From Orientallactaga sibirica (lineage: Eukaryota; Chordata; Mammalia; Rodentia; Dipodidae): a DNA stretch of 64,000 nucleotides. Below are positions 48,016 to 59,554 of the stretch, piece after piece (the first letter of the stretch is position 1; each line of letters starts with the position of its first letter). Where the stretch lies: the NCBI GenBank assembly GCA_036365145.1, contig JAEOAD010000005.1:1116001-1180000 (forward strand), given 5' to 3'. The position numbers and the translations under genes are program-made. Under the pieces are notes generated by a model, which was not told the DNA's origin, did no database searches, and saw nothing but the letters and a program-made list of their open reading frames with translations.

Positions 48016-48771
48016 GTGGTTGACCAGATTGATACCCTGACCTGTGACCTACAGCTGGAGGATGAAATGACTGACAGCTCCAAAACAGACACGCTGAACA
48101 GTAGCTCCAGTGGCACCACGGCCTCCAGCCTAGAGAAGATCAAAGTGCAGGCTAACACCCAGCTCATCAAGCCTCCAGCCCACCCTTCTGCCATCCTCAC
48201 TGTCCTGAGAAAGCCAAACCCTCCACCACCTCCTCCTCGGTTGACACCGGTGAGGTGTGAAGAGCCTCAAAGGGTAGTTCCAACTGCCAATCCCGTCAAG
48301 ACCAATGGCACTCTTCTGCGGCACGGAGGCTTACACGGTGGACCTAACAAAATTCCCAACGGAGACATCTGCTGCATACCTAAGAGTAACTTGGACAAGG
48401 ATCCCGTGCAGCCTCTGATGCACAGACCTGAAAAAGACAGGTGTCCACAGGCAGGGCCTCGAGAGCGAGTTCGGTTCAGTGAAAAAGTACAGTACCATGG
48501 CTATTGTCCTGACTGTGATAACCACTATAACGTTAAAAATACAGAGGTCCATTTACACAGTGAACCTGTCCACCCACCGGGAAAGATTCCTCACCAAGGC
48601 CCTCCCCTTCCTCCTCCACCCCCTCTCCCTTCTTTCCCACTAGAAAACGGGGGGCTTGGGATAAGCTACAGTAACAGCTTTCCCCCTACCAGACCTGCAG
48701 CTGTGCCTCCTCCCACTGCACCCAAACCACAGAAGGCCATCTTGAGGAAGTCCACCACTACAACAGTGTGA
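48016..48771 (+). CDS. PRR16: PRR16 (protein Largen), 3'-terminal coding exon
   Basis: Partial CDS: the last coding exon, 251 codons plus TGA, entered from a splice acceptor (AG at 48014-48015), apparently in phase 0. I recognise the protein by eye as PRR16/Largen. The acidic, serine-rich start (VVDQIDTLTCDLQLEDEM), the 'SSSSGTTASSLEKIKVQAN' stretch, two proline runs (exon residues 69-74 and 196-205), the block RERVRFSEKVQYHGYCPDC (149-167) and the end KSTTTTV all match my memory of human PRR16. Human PRR16 is 304 residues, so about 53 should come from an exon outside the window. Largen is reported to increase cell size and promote translation of mRNAs for mitochondrial proteins; its biochemical activity is not settled. 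No enzyme fold, signal peptide or membrane segment is visible. The reading frame is intact, with no frameshift or stop. The in-frame ATG at 47974 lies in the intron and is not a start; ATG 48067 could start a shorter isoform. Confidence 0.95.
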   Translation: MVDQIDTLTCDLQLEDEMTDSSKTDTLNSSSSGTTASSLEKIKVQANTQLIKPPAHPSAILTVLRKPNPPPPPPRLTPVRCEEPQRVVPTANPVKTNGTLLRHGGLHGGPNKIPNGDICCIPKSNLDKDPVQPLMHRPEKDRCPQAGPRERVRFSEKVQYHGYCPDCDNHYNVKNTEVHLHSEPVHPPGKIPHQGPPLPPPPPLPSFPLENGGLGISYSNSFPPTRPAAVPPPTAPKPQKAILRKSTTTTV

Positions 48772-49130
48772 TGTATGCCATTTCAAGAACTTTTATAGTT
48801 TTTTATTTTCTATATTATAAAGATAAAATAATAAGTAATGAGCACTTTTTACTCGAGCAATAAAAAGCCCAAATATATTAATCCTGCATTCAACAAAGTG
48901 GCATAAAAATCGCCTGGTAAGTATGCAGTGCATTGCTTATGTCCTGGGTGTGCAGTGATTCAAGATTCCAGCGTGGCATAAACAGAAAGAACAATGTGAA
49001 TGCATTGTCTTTGAAATTGACCTATGGAAAGATAGGACCTTCAGGTTTCAAATGTTTCAATTTATTATAAAGGAGGGGATTCCAAATGTTTTTATTTGTT
49101 AATAAACCCAGGATATTTGTTTTAGTCATG
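48772..49130 (+). other. PRR16: PRR16 3' UTR with candidate poly(A) signals
   Basis: The AT-rich sequence after the TGA is the expected 3' UTR. AATAAA hexamers occur at 48859-48864 (88 bases after the stop) and 49101-49106, and more AATAAA strings follow at about 49195 and 49372. The sequence does not say which is used, so the end given is only a minimum guess. Confidence 0.45.
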
Positions 49131-51599
49131 CCTAACTCATCTATGCATTAATAACGTGTCATAAAATCTTATCTTTCATCTAATGAGTTTTAATAATAAA
49201 TTTTAATACTGAAGGATTATTTTGTTACTTTTTTCTAAAGATGTTTGACACTAGTTTTGCATTATTAAATGATGAGGATGATACCAAAAGTTTATTTTAT
49301 ATACTATAGAGTTATGAATCATGGGTTCAGCTATATATGTATTAAAATATTTTGACCTTTAGAAATACCATGTAAATAAATAATAGTAAGAAATGAGAAA
49401 ACTAAATGTTCCTGGGAATTAAAAATAAAATAGATGTTCATTTCGCCCCATGTTAACATTTAGTGAACTCTGCTAGGGTTTGGACAAGATTACAATGAAT
49501 ATTTTTCAGAATTTTCTAACTTAAATGCCATTATCCAATTAGTAAATACGTCCTTACACATTTGCATATTGTACACCTCCATTATGTATTTCCAGAACTA
49601 TCTGTTGAAAGCAATGTCTGTTGCCAAGCCTTGTAGACTGTCATCATACTCCACACTCTTGCAGGCACAGTGTAAAAGAGTCTGCTGAGGCTTCGGAGTG
49701 TTTAGTCTCCTGCCTGTGTGTGCGAGCTCTTGGCCTCCCCCACAGAACCCACACTGATGGGAGAAAGCGTAGCTGTTTCTGGTAACAAGGTGTGTTCAGC
49801 ATTTCATTAGCTTTAAGCTTCTTTTCTTTGCAATTAAGTGATGTTCTGGCTCTTCGCTGTTCCAAAGAAGAGAGAAAATCCTTTCCTTTTACCATCAGAT
49901 GAAAGTCTCTTAACTAGCCTTCACCAACTTGTGAAACCTCAGTTTACAACAAAACTGATTTGGACTGATATAATCAATTTCCCCTGAAGTCATTGTGAGA
50001 AAAAGTGCCTGGGAAAAAAATGATCCATTAAGTAGTAAGAATAGAGGTCATGATGTGTGGTGGAACTTAATTTATTATGCTGAGTGCAGTGACCTTTTCA
50101 AATATTTTGTATTTGATTTCAAAACTTTAAATTTAGCTGCCATAGGGAGGCAGGTCTGTAATAATTTGCTGTCTTTTCTGACTACATTGTATAATTCAGA
50201 ACACTGCTTTTATCGGATTTCTATTCAAAGATGGTAATGTATTTGGGGCCAAATTTTCAAATATAGTTTTTCAATGAATGAACAGATGAGTGAGTAGCAT
50301 ATAATTTCCTGTTAAAAGTTAACTCAAGTGTCCTCTTTTATCTCTATGTGTTTTACATGAGGGTACTGTAAGCAGAATTTTGGAAAGCTATAAAACAATA
50401 TTCAAGAAAGGCCAAACATTGCATTTACTAACTGTATGATTAGTGTACTTGAGAGATATGACCTAGATAAATAAATGATTACTTATTGAATACCAAAATT
50501 ATGTGTTCTTAACAGTTTGCTTGATAATTTTTCTTGAAATGAATAATGCCATCAAGATAATAATGCATCCAAGATTATACTTAGTCATAGAAGAAATGAG
50601 GTTCTTTCCCTCAAGCCCAGTCTCCTACGTCAGTAGTTACTGTAAACTCACAGTCTCCAGGGAGTTTTGGACTTTGACCATTGTTGGTGATGGATACATG
50701 CCTGGATCTCAAGGGAAACTGTTCTTGCAATCACAAATAATCTGCAGAGCAAATAATTTCCTTTCAATAAAGCAAATTAAGTTGGATCATTCAAGTTAGT
50801 TGAACTCAGCACACTGGTTCAGCTGCCTATAGAAAAACCCAGCAATCAAATTCTCATGCACAAAACTCCCCATGAAAAATCATTTTTTCCTGTTTGATTG
50901 TGACCTATGCCAAAATTACATGTGTTTTTCATTAATCATATTGATATCTAAACAATGACATAGAAAGGTGAGATAATTACAGCTCAAAATGGAATATTTA
51001 TCAACTTTATTGTATCATTTATTTATTTATAAACATTAAATGTAATAATACAATAATATTGGGAGTTTAAGTGTTTTTACTCTTGATTATTTCAATTTTA
51101 ATTAATGTATAGAATATATTGTACCACTGTGATTTTTGCCTGATTGATACTGTTGCCACAGTCACTAAAACCATTTTTGAATATAAACCTTATAAAATAT
51201 GGACGGCAATTAACATAATGCATCAGAATATTTTCTCAGAAACATGTAATTAAACTATCACAAATTGCAGTGCTGGTTTTTGTAATCGACCAACATTGCT
51301 TGAAAAATTTAATGCTGAAGTGCAGGCTGCACTCACTCTCAAGCAGAGCATGAGAGAGCATCCATGGTAAGTCATTGCCCTTCCTGGGAAGGCCACAGAG
51401 AAATGCTTCCCTCATTTTCTTAGGAGCAGCACTCTTTATGGAATGTGCTTGTTCACTCTTACTTAGACATTGTTTCTCACAGGGTCAATGTACATGCTCT
51501 TTTGAAGGTGATGTTCTACAGAATATAAAATAAAAATGCACTCCCATGATAACACCCATTTATAGTGCAGAAACAATGTATTTCCATAGATATGGTAAT
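49131..51599. other. Downstream of PRR16, repeat-poor
   Basis: About 2.5 kb with no SINE, L1 or LTR recognised. It may include more 3' UTR if a distal poly(A) site is used. Confidence 0.4.
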
Positions 51600-51649
51600 C
51601 ATTAAATTAAATTAAATTAAATTAAATTAAATTAAATTAAATTAAATTA
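51600..51649. repeat. (AATTA)n microsatellite
   Basis: About ten perfect pentamer copies immediately upstream of a Dip SINE. Confidence 0.95.
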
Positions 51650-51656
51650 GAATTGG

Positions 51657-51863
51657 GTGCTGGAGAGATGGCTTAGTGGTGAAGGTGCTTGTCTGCAAAG
51701 CCTAAGGATCTAGGTTTGACTCCCTAGTACCTTCAGAAAACCAGATGCACAAGGTGACACAAACATCGTTTGTTTGCAGTGGCTGGAGACCCTGGTGTGC
51801 CCTTCTCTCTATCTGCCTCTTTCTTTCCCTCTCTCTCATAAATAAATTAATAAAAATTAAAAA
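51657..51863 (+). mobile_element. Dip SINE beside an AATTA microsatellite
   Basis: gtgctggagagatggcttag to an AT-rich tail. The target duplication 'aaattagaattgg' is present on both sides, and the left copy forms the end of the pentamer tract. Confidence 0.85.
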
Positions 51864-52196
51864 TTAGAATTGGAAAAGTTCTGCTTTCTTAGTGTAGACA
51901 AATCTTTCCCCATTGTTGAATGTGATTGCCTAATTACTGATGAAGGCACAAGTAAAATGAAAACCAAAGTTTCCTTGCACATCCCAATATTCATAACAGT
52001 TTTGTAAACATAATATTTTAGGTCATAGTTAAATATAAAAATAATCTTCTTAAAAATGTCAATGTATGCAAAATGAGAACTACTCTGCCCCCCAATTTGA
52101 TATTATGTTCATACTTCTCATTAATTTAATAATTTTCTGGGAAGAAATGAATCATTGGGCAGGGATAGTTTAATTGACCTAAAAAAACTTTATTTT

Positions 52197-52413
52197 AAAG
52201 ATTTTATTTTTATTTATTTATTAGAGCAGAGAGAGGTAAGGAGAGAAAGGGAGAGTGAGAATGGGCACATCAGGGCCTCTAGCCACTGCAAATGAATTCC
52301 AGATGTGTGTGCCCCCTTGTGCATCTGGCTTTCATGGGAACTGGAGAATTGAACTGGGGTCCTTAGGCTTTGCAGGCAATGTGCCTTAACCTCTAAGCCA
52401 TCTCTCCAGCCCC
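52197..52413 (-). mobile_element. Dip SINE
   Basis: 'tttatttttatttatttatt' to 'taagccatctctccagcccc', full length. Confidence 0.85.
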
Positions 52414-52979
52414 TAAAATATCTTAACTTTTAATTATAACTGCTTTGTAATCATGAATGAACCCAGGGAGAAGAAGCAATATTTGATGGCTCTCTTCTAC
52501 CTGATCAGTATTTGTTTTGAACATGACTGTAGAATCTGCTCCACAGTGGCCAAAACTATTCAGAACAGCTTATTTATAAAGTTCAATGACAGATCTATTT
52601 CGGGTGTTCTATGAGAAGAATTGGCATAATATGTTTAGATATTTGTATGGAGAACTGAGTTCCCACATCAAGAATCACTGTCTTGCCTTGTTTTCCATAG
52701 ACTATCTGGGAAAATGCAATGCCAGGTGTCATAATTTTCCTGAAAATTCAGTTTCTTTCTACAGATTTTTTGTCAGTAATATGCCTTCCTATAATACAGT
52801 TAAAATTGTAGCAAAATATTATTTTGATAAAATACTGAATGAATTAATTCTAAGTGAGAAAAGCCATCGTACATAATTGGGTAAAGTGTAGATGAGTCTG
52901 GCAATGGTAAAACATTACCAGGACATCACAAGCCATTTTCTGTGTCAGTGGGTGCCTATGACACTGCAATTAAATTTTT

Positions 52980-53105
52980 AGGTGTGGTGATATCGCTGGG
53001 GTACACAGCAGTGTCACACATGCACGATGCTGACACTGGGGCACACAGCAGTGTCACCCATGCAGTGAGGTGTGATGATATTGCTGGGCACAGAGCAGGG
53101 TCTAC
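52980..53105. repeat. Short imperfect minisatellite
   Basis: About three degenerate units built round '(g)cacacagcagtgtcac(a/c)catgca' and 'ggtgtg(g/a)tgata(t)cgctgggg', period roughly 45-55 bases. Confidence 0.7.
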
Positions 53106-53447
53106 ATAGGCAGTTAATGACATCTTCGTGGAGCAGTAATTATGGAGGGTGTAATTTCATTTGAAACATTTTGATTGTCTTTGTTATCTTTTGTGGGAAA
53201 CCTAAACAAAATTTACAACACAGAATAGCTTTGGAAGTAATCCTCATTTTAAAATACAATGAATCTCCAGAGTTCTATAACACAATGTGATAATTATAGA
53301 TAACAGTTGTGTGCTGGACATTGTATACAGTAGGAAAGAGTTTCTCAATGTTTGAAACACTAAAAATAATTGCAGAGATTAATATTTACTCCGATTTAAA
53401 CATTATTCAGTTCTTACAAGTATTAAAATGGCATAGTTCACATATAG

Positions 53448-53661
53448 AGCTGGAGAGACTGCTTGGTGGTTAAGGTACTTACCAGTAAAGCCAAAGGACC
53501 CAGTTTCAATTCCCCAATATCCACATAAAAACAGATGCCAGATGCATAAGATGGCACATACATCTGGAGTTTATTTGCAGTGGCTAGAGGCCCTGGCACA
53601 CCTATTCTGTCTCTCTTTATCTCTCTATTTTTCTCAAATAAATAAAATAAAATTTTTAAAA
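53448..53661 (+). mobile_element. Dip SINE
   Basis: agctggagagactgcttggt to AAATAAATAAAATAAAA. The body has a short duplication ('cagatgccagatgc'). Confidence 0.8.
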
Positions 53662-53664
53662 TTA

Positions 53665-55445
53665 CATAGTACACGTATATACCAATTGTTTCCTATATCA
53701 TGTAAAAAATTAAAATGCAGTTTAATCCCATTAGATATATATTTTATAAAGATTAATGAAATATGAGGAATTATTGCTTATGTTATTACTTCAAGAGTTA
53801 ACTTCTAAAAGTTGGCATGTATTAGAAATCTTCTAACATTTACATAAAAGAAGTATTGTTAACTTTGTTTACAAGTATAAAGTTTGAGCACCTCAGATTC
53901 AGTAATGTGCCAAAGTCAGCTCTTTAGTAAGTACTGGGCTGGCATTTTTGTGCTGGCATGATTCTCCATGCATTTTCAACTGTAAACATCACCAGCTAAT
54001 TGTTTGCTACAGAGCCCTGAACCCTAATAATTTTTCCTTTACTCTGTACAGTTATTTTGATGTTGAAAAGGGTTACCTAATGTTGTTTTGACATTCTTAA
54101 TGTGTTTGATCTTTGCAGAATATCAAAGGGATTTCAGGCGAGTTAGCCACCCTGCACATTAAATAAGCTGCTGAATAACTTCATTCCCTCACATTATACC
54201 AGCGGCTTCCACTCAGCTCTTCCTCTAAATTCACATAGTACTATTTTGAGTGTTTTTCATAACATGTTCTGATTCCTTATTTTTCATCCATTGACCCCAA
54301 TTGTGTCACTGTCATTCACTGACACTTAATCTATGAATTTCATCGGTTTCACATTGACCTGTAGAACTAAAATAGTAATGGCTTCACTCTGGAACCCAGA
54401 GATATTGGTGAGATAGAATTTTCTAATAAGATAGTATTTTCTTCTTTTTTTGTTGTTATGAGACAATAGGTATAATTTCTCACAAGTTGATAGCATAATT
54501 GCCATTTGGGTTCATGGCAGTAAGACATGTGGAATAATGCTTTGAAGGACTCTCTTCATGTCAAACCCTCTCTTAAATTTCCTGCTGATAGCATCATTTT
54601 CTTCCATAGCATTTCAGTGTCTAAGATACCGTTATTTCTAAATTTAAGAAAGAGAGAAAACTGGGGCACTGGAACCGACACACAAAATCTCAGAGTCTGT
54701 AAGTGACAAAACCAAAATTGCCAGGCAGGCGTTCATTTCATGACTCCAGTTCTTTACCACCTCCCAGAACTAAAGCATTGCCTTGATTGTGCACAGCTAG
54801 TCTGTAGAAAAAAAAAAAAAAATAGTGTTTCCAGCTTAGTCAAGGTAGTCTATGCCCCATGCTGCAGTGGAATAACCCAGTCTCTGTGGAGCATTCCAGT
54901 TAGTGCACGCTCCCCCAAAGACCACAAGCAGTCATTCAGAAACACAAGCTGTGCTGATGGTAGGAATTCACTGTCCTCCTCTCAGGCCACAACAATAATG
55001 ACAGCGGTGACTGGAGAAGCTTATGTCAGCCCAATGTTTCCTGAGTCAACAGGATTCAAGCAGCCTTGCCTGAGAACCTCCTGTGTCCAGAGGAGGAGAC
55101 AAGCCCATGGCGAGCCATTCATCCCTACCACCTCTAGACACATCATGGTTTGGTGACATTGTACAGACTTTCATAGGCTTCCCTCCTTTTCATGTTACCT
55201 GATGTTTCTTTAATTTCAGCATAAATTAAAATGTCATTTCTGATAAAGAAAAAAGAAATGCCTCTAATAACTGTCCTGTGAAAATCTCATAAGGGAAATT
55301 AGCATTTATTGTGATGAGGTTTGTATTTTATTTTGCTTCTAAACACATTGGAATTCTGTCTGAGGCTACTTGACAAGCATACAACTTTTAATTAAACCCT
55401 TGAGAATTATACACTAAATTTTCCTTTTTCAAATTAATTTTTCTT
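53665..55445. other. Flank, mostly unassigned
   Basis: Apart from the MIR at 54630, nothing is recognised. 54840-55160 is less AT-rich and has a 138-residue open frame (54740-55156) of no known family. Confidence 0.35.
54630..54775 (-). repeat. MIR SINE, diverged
   Basis: 'gagaaaactggggcac', 'gtctgtaagtgacaaaacc' and 'gactccagttctttacc' follow the reverse of MIR in the right order. Confidence 0.6.
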
Positions 55446-55450
55446 ATTCA

Positions 55451-55599
55451 TTCTTTTTTTTTCTTTAAAGATTCTCACTCAGTAGCCCAGGCTAGCCTAA
55501 AACTCACTATATAGCCCAGGCAGAATGCAAATTTGAAGCAATTTTCGGGCCTCAGCCTCTCAAGTGTCAGATTTATATGTATGTGCCACCATGCCTTGC
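55451..55599 (-). mobile_element. B1 SINE, diverged
   Basis: 'gattctcactcagtagccc' to 'gtgccaccatgccttgc'; contains an internal duplication of the 'tagcccaggc' block. Confidence 0.7.
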
Positions 55600-55604
55600 T
55601 TTCA

Positions 55605-57655
55605 ATTTCTAAGTAAAGAATTTTTCAGTAAATATGAATAACTTGACAGTAACGTATATATAAATCTAAGTGAAGATATATAATCATGCATCTGGAATAG
55701 TTAAAAAATATAACCTGACTACAGTAATTTAGGTCACTGAATCACTGATGATATAAATTATGAAATGTATATCTATTAATATGAAAACTAATGCATTAAT
55801 GTAAAACATCAATTTAAAACTAGAAATTCTAAGGTTAACACAGTTTTCTCAACAGTTAAGTGTTCCTGGTCAAATTATTTAAGTAGGTCTGAGGCTCGTT
55901 TTTCAATAAAAACAGAAGGCTATAACTCACTCGAAGAATATTTGTCTAACGTATTCAGGGCCTTCTACTGGACACACAGAAAAGAAAGAAAAAGAAATAT
56001 AAAATTTAAATAAGGGTAATAGTGGGAGATTTGTTACCTACTTGGGCTATTGAGGCTTTATATATTTATTTTGGTCTCGTCTAATCCTGTATTATCCAGC
56101 AAAAAGAACACTCTAAGTAGAAAGATGCCATAATCATGATCATATAAACCCCAAACAGCTTTTGTGTCAGGACTACACTCTTCAATTTTTTAATAGAAAC
56201 TAATGCTAAAATGTGCTGCTAAAATGTCTGCAGCCCTCAGTTATTAACTATACAGAATCATAGGCCAGAATCATCTCCCTAACTCTTTTGTCTGGGCAGG
56301 TCGGAGGACATTTAAGAGGGGTGTGAGGGATGGAACTCAGGGCCTCAACCATGCTACACAAGGGTTTTGCCACTGAGCTACACCCACAAACCCTCCCAAA
56401 CAGTTAGGGCATGTTCTCAATTAGAGCTAACTAGAGTATGCAGAGCAGCATAGCTAATTAATATTTACACTATGGATGTTTCGTCTCGAGTGGTATGATG
56501 TTAGGTGGATGGAATGAAAGCTCTCGGGAAACATACCAGTTATGCACCCAGTTTACTTCAATCAGATCTGTTTCCCCTACTTATTAAACCTCATTCGTGT
56601 TCAGCTCCTGTCTCTCACGGTCATTGTGACAGAAATAGTGTTCATCATTCTTTATTTATTCCTGCATATGATACCAATGCTGTATATGTTCCTCAAATTG
56701 CTTGGTGCCACACATTTCATTTCTGTCATAAACATTCATACAATTACCTATCCTTCACCACTACCCAGAACCCTACATTTTTCTTCTGGAGGTACCACCT
56801 GCTAGCATGGCTTTATAAGACCCTGATTTGGAAAGTACTTTACTAAGATTAAACAACAAATAAACACAAGACCTTGTGGTTGATTTATGATATTTCTTGT
56901 CAAATTACTCCTGCTCCTTGTTAATCTGACGGAATTTTAGTGTTAACCTAAGTTGATGCTAATCATAGTTTATTCATTTCATCTATGAAGTAATTTATTT
57001 TGCATAGATGTTTTTGCAATTGCCATTATCAAGTAAGCCTAATAATTGTATTTCAACCTTTCCAGATCGTGTGTTGAAGTCTAATTTTAATTTATTACAT
57101 TTTATGAGTTAGAAAGTCAGAAAATGAGCCAGATAGAAATCTGAGGTGACTGCAACAAGAAGCAGGATTTATTAAACTGGTTTAACAAGACTGGGTATAT
57201 TTAAATTGTTTATCCTAATACATAATGCTACCATAGGTAAGTTCATTTAGAATATAGTTTGTCAAAGTAATCAAAGCATAATATAACTAGGCATCTATAT
57301 GTGCTCGAAAACTTTTCAAACAGATGAAACCATCCAGCTTTTTTTTTAAAGAAAAATTTTTGTGGTTAAAAGACCATTTCTCATAGTCTATAACACAAAT
57401 CTGATGAAGCATTAGGGATTGATTTGCTTTGAGCCTAGGTCTTCATGGATGTGAGTCCATGTTTTGTGAGAAGTCTTCTAGATGATTGTACAATGCCAGG
57501 AATGACCCAAAGCATCATCTATTCCTATCATTTTCTACTACTTCAAATCGTCCTTCATGACAAAAAAATTACTGCAATTTATATCATCTCTTTTATAAAT
57601 CTTCATACTTTTATTACATGATGACTGTATTTGTTTAGAATTTATCACACAAAAC
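55605..57655. other. Flank, nothing recognised except an ID remnant
   Basis: AT-rich; the frames at 56505-56846 have no recognisable protein features. Confidence 0.4.
56325..56390 (-). mobile_element. ID-like SINE remnant
   Basis: 'ggatggaactcagggcctc' and 'gccactgagctacacccac' are a reverse ID/B4 head. Confidence 0.6.
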
Positions 57656-57660
57656 AGAAG

Positions 57661-57790
57661 TGTTTTTGAGGGTTGGCGAATGAGGGTTGATAGACAGTCT
57701 CACTGTGTAGCCCAGGCTGGCCTCCATCTTCAGTCCTCCTGCCTCTGCCTCCCCAGAGCTGGAATTACAAACACCCTCCACGGGGCCTGG
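57661..57790 (-). mobile_element. B1-related SINE
   Basis: 'cagtctcactgtgtagccc', 'ctgcctctgcctccccagag' and 'ctggaattacaaac' identify a reverse B1. Confidence 0.75.
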
Positions 57791-58662
57791 ACTAGAGATC
57801 TGGTGTTTTAGCAGATGGCCTTTCATCTCAGTACATCTTCTGATCAGCCATGTTTGAAATTTCAGCTGCACTTAGCCTTTCCATTTTCCCAAGTTATTTA
57901 TGTTTTGGCAAGTGTTTCTTTGTACCCTTAGACAGGCTTTAATCTAGTCCCTTGTGACCATGGGCTGCCTGATCATATGACCTCTCCCTGGGTGTCCACT
58001 CAGAGAATAGTAGAAGACAGAGAATAGAGAAAGTTGTATTTTGTCATTTAATCATAATCCAGAATTTTTTGATGGTTTAAGAGTATCTGCTATTTAAGCT
58101 TCTTAACCCTAGATTGGCAGTTCTAATGAAAACACTAACTAGTTCTTTTTTTGCTGATAATATGGCTGATGAACAGTATAATTACTGACTTCTCTTCCAT
58201 GTCTTGGACATGTTCCAGCATAAAATAATATTATTGTTTTACAAATCTTATCTATATTCTAACATTTATCCTAATCTCTTATTAACTTAAAAATCACAGC
58301 TATAAAAATGAGTAGGTACAGGTAAGATTTAAAATTTAAAAATAAAATGTTTTATGGAAAATGAAATAAATAAATATAAATTTTAAAATGTACTTCTTCT
58401 GTTAATGTAATGATGTTAGTACGGCAATGCCCGCCATCAGGTATGAGAGTTGACTACATCTAGCCCCTTGATCTCAAGGTTGTAAATTTCCATGCCTGGA
58501 GATTAAATAAATTTGGGCAAATTCATGCCCTGAAATGTTAGGTTTCTCATTTAACAAAAAATATAATTCTTTTATCTTAGCATAAGTAATTGTCTATAGA
58601 AGACATATTCCTACATGTTGAAGAGTTAGGTACAAAATCTTCACATCAGAAATAAGCAAGAA

Positions 58663-58870
58663 GGGCTGGAAAGTTGCTTCAGAGGTTAAAAGTGCTTACT
58701 TGCAAAGCCCTGCAGCCAAGTTTAATTCCCTAGTACCCACCTAAACTGAGATGAACAAAGTGGGTCATGTGTCTGGACTTAATTTACATTGGCAGGAGGC
58801 CATGGCACACCTATACTCACTCTTTCTCTTTTTCTCTGTCTTAAGTAAATAAAATATTTGATTTGCTAAT
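58663..58870 (+). mobile_element. Dip SINE, diverged
   Basis: gggctggaaagttgcttcag, then 'gtttaattccctagtaccc' and 'ggcaggaggccatggcac'. Older than most copies here. Confidence 0.75.
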
Positions 58871-58895
58871 TGAAAATAAATAATTGATAATGTTT

Positions 58896-59045
58896 TGCTT
58901 CTAGTTTTTCCAGGTAGGGTCTCACTCTAGCTCAGGCTGACCTAGTACTCACTATGTAGTCTCAGGCTGGCCTTGAACTCACTGTGATTCTTCTATCTCA
59001 GCCTCCCGAGAGCTGAGATTAAAGGCTTTTGCCGCCATGCCTGGC
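58896..59045 (-). mobile_element. B1 SINE
   Basis: 'gtttttccaggtagggtctc' to 'gccgccatgcctggc'. Full length. Confidence 0.85.
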
Positions 59046-59359
59046 TAAAATATTTTTAAAAGAAATAAGTAATTAACATTTTCTTAAAATAATCTAGAAC
59101 ACAATGTACTAAAATGAATGTCATGCCCTTAAATTAGTGTATGAAGGTTTAGTTATATTTTTACCATTTAGATTTTGATAAAAACATTCAACTTAATGTT
59201 TTTTTTTAAAAAAAAATTGAAGATACCCTCTACTTTGACTGACATAATATAAAGAAACAGCTTTTATTCCTTCCAGGGGTGAACTTAGCTGATAAGAACA
59301 GTTTCTGAAAGATAGGTCTGCTATATAAAATGAAGTTTTAGTTTCAAACTCATGTTTGA

Positions 59360-59550
59360 AACTCCAGGTCCCACATAGCCACATGCACAGTGACACAAGC
59401 ACATAATGTCATACATGTACATAAGGGGGTTCACATGACTGGAGTTTATTTGCAGTGGCTGAAGGCCCTGGCACTCCCATTCTCCCTCTTTCTTTCTCTC
59501 TTTGTCTTTCTCCCTCTCTCTTTCTTAAAAATAAATAATAAAAAACCTAA
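59360..59550 (+). mobile_element. Dip SINE, 5'-truncated
   Basis: It lacks the tRNA head and starts near 'aactccaggtcccacatagc', then 'gactggagtttatttgcag' and a CT-rich end with AAATAAATAATAAAA. Confidence 0.75.
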
Positions 59551-59554
59551 AAAA

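Noticed and set aside
54740..55156. 138-residue open frame
   Set aside because: No family recognised and no gene structure; kept only as an unassigned block.
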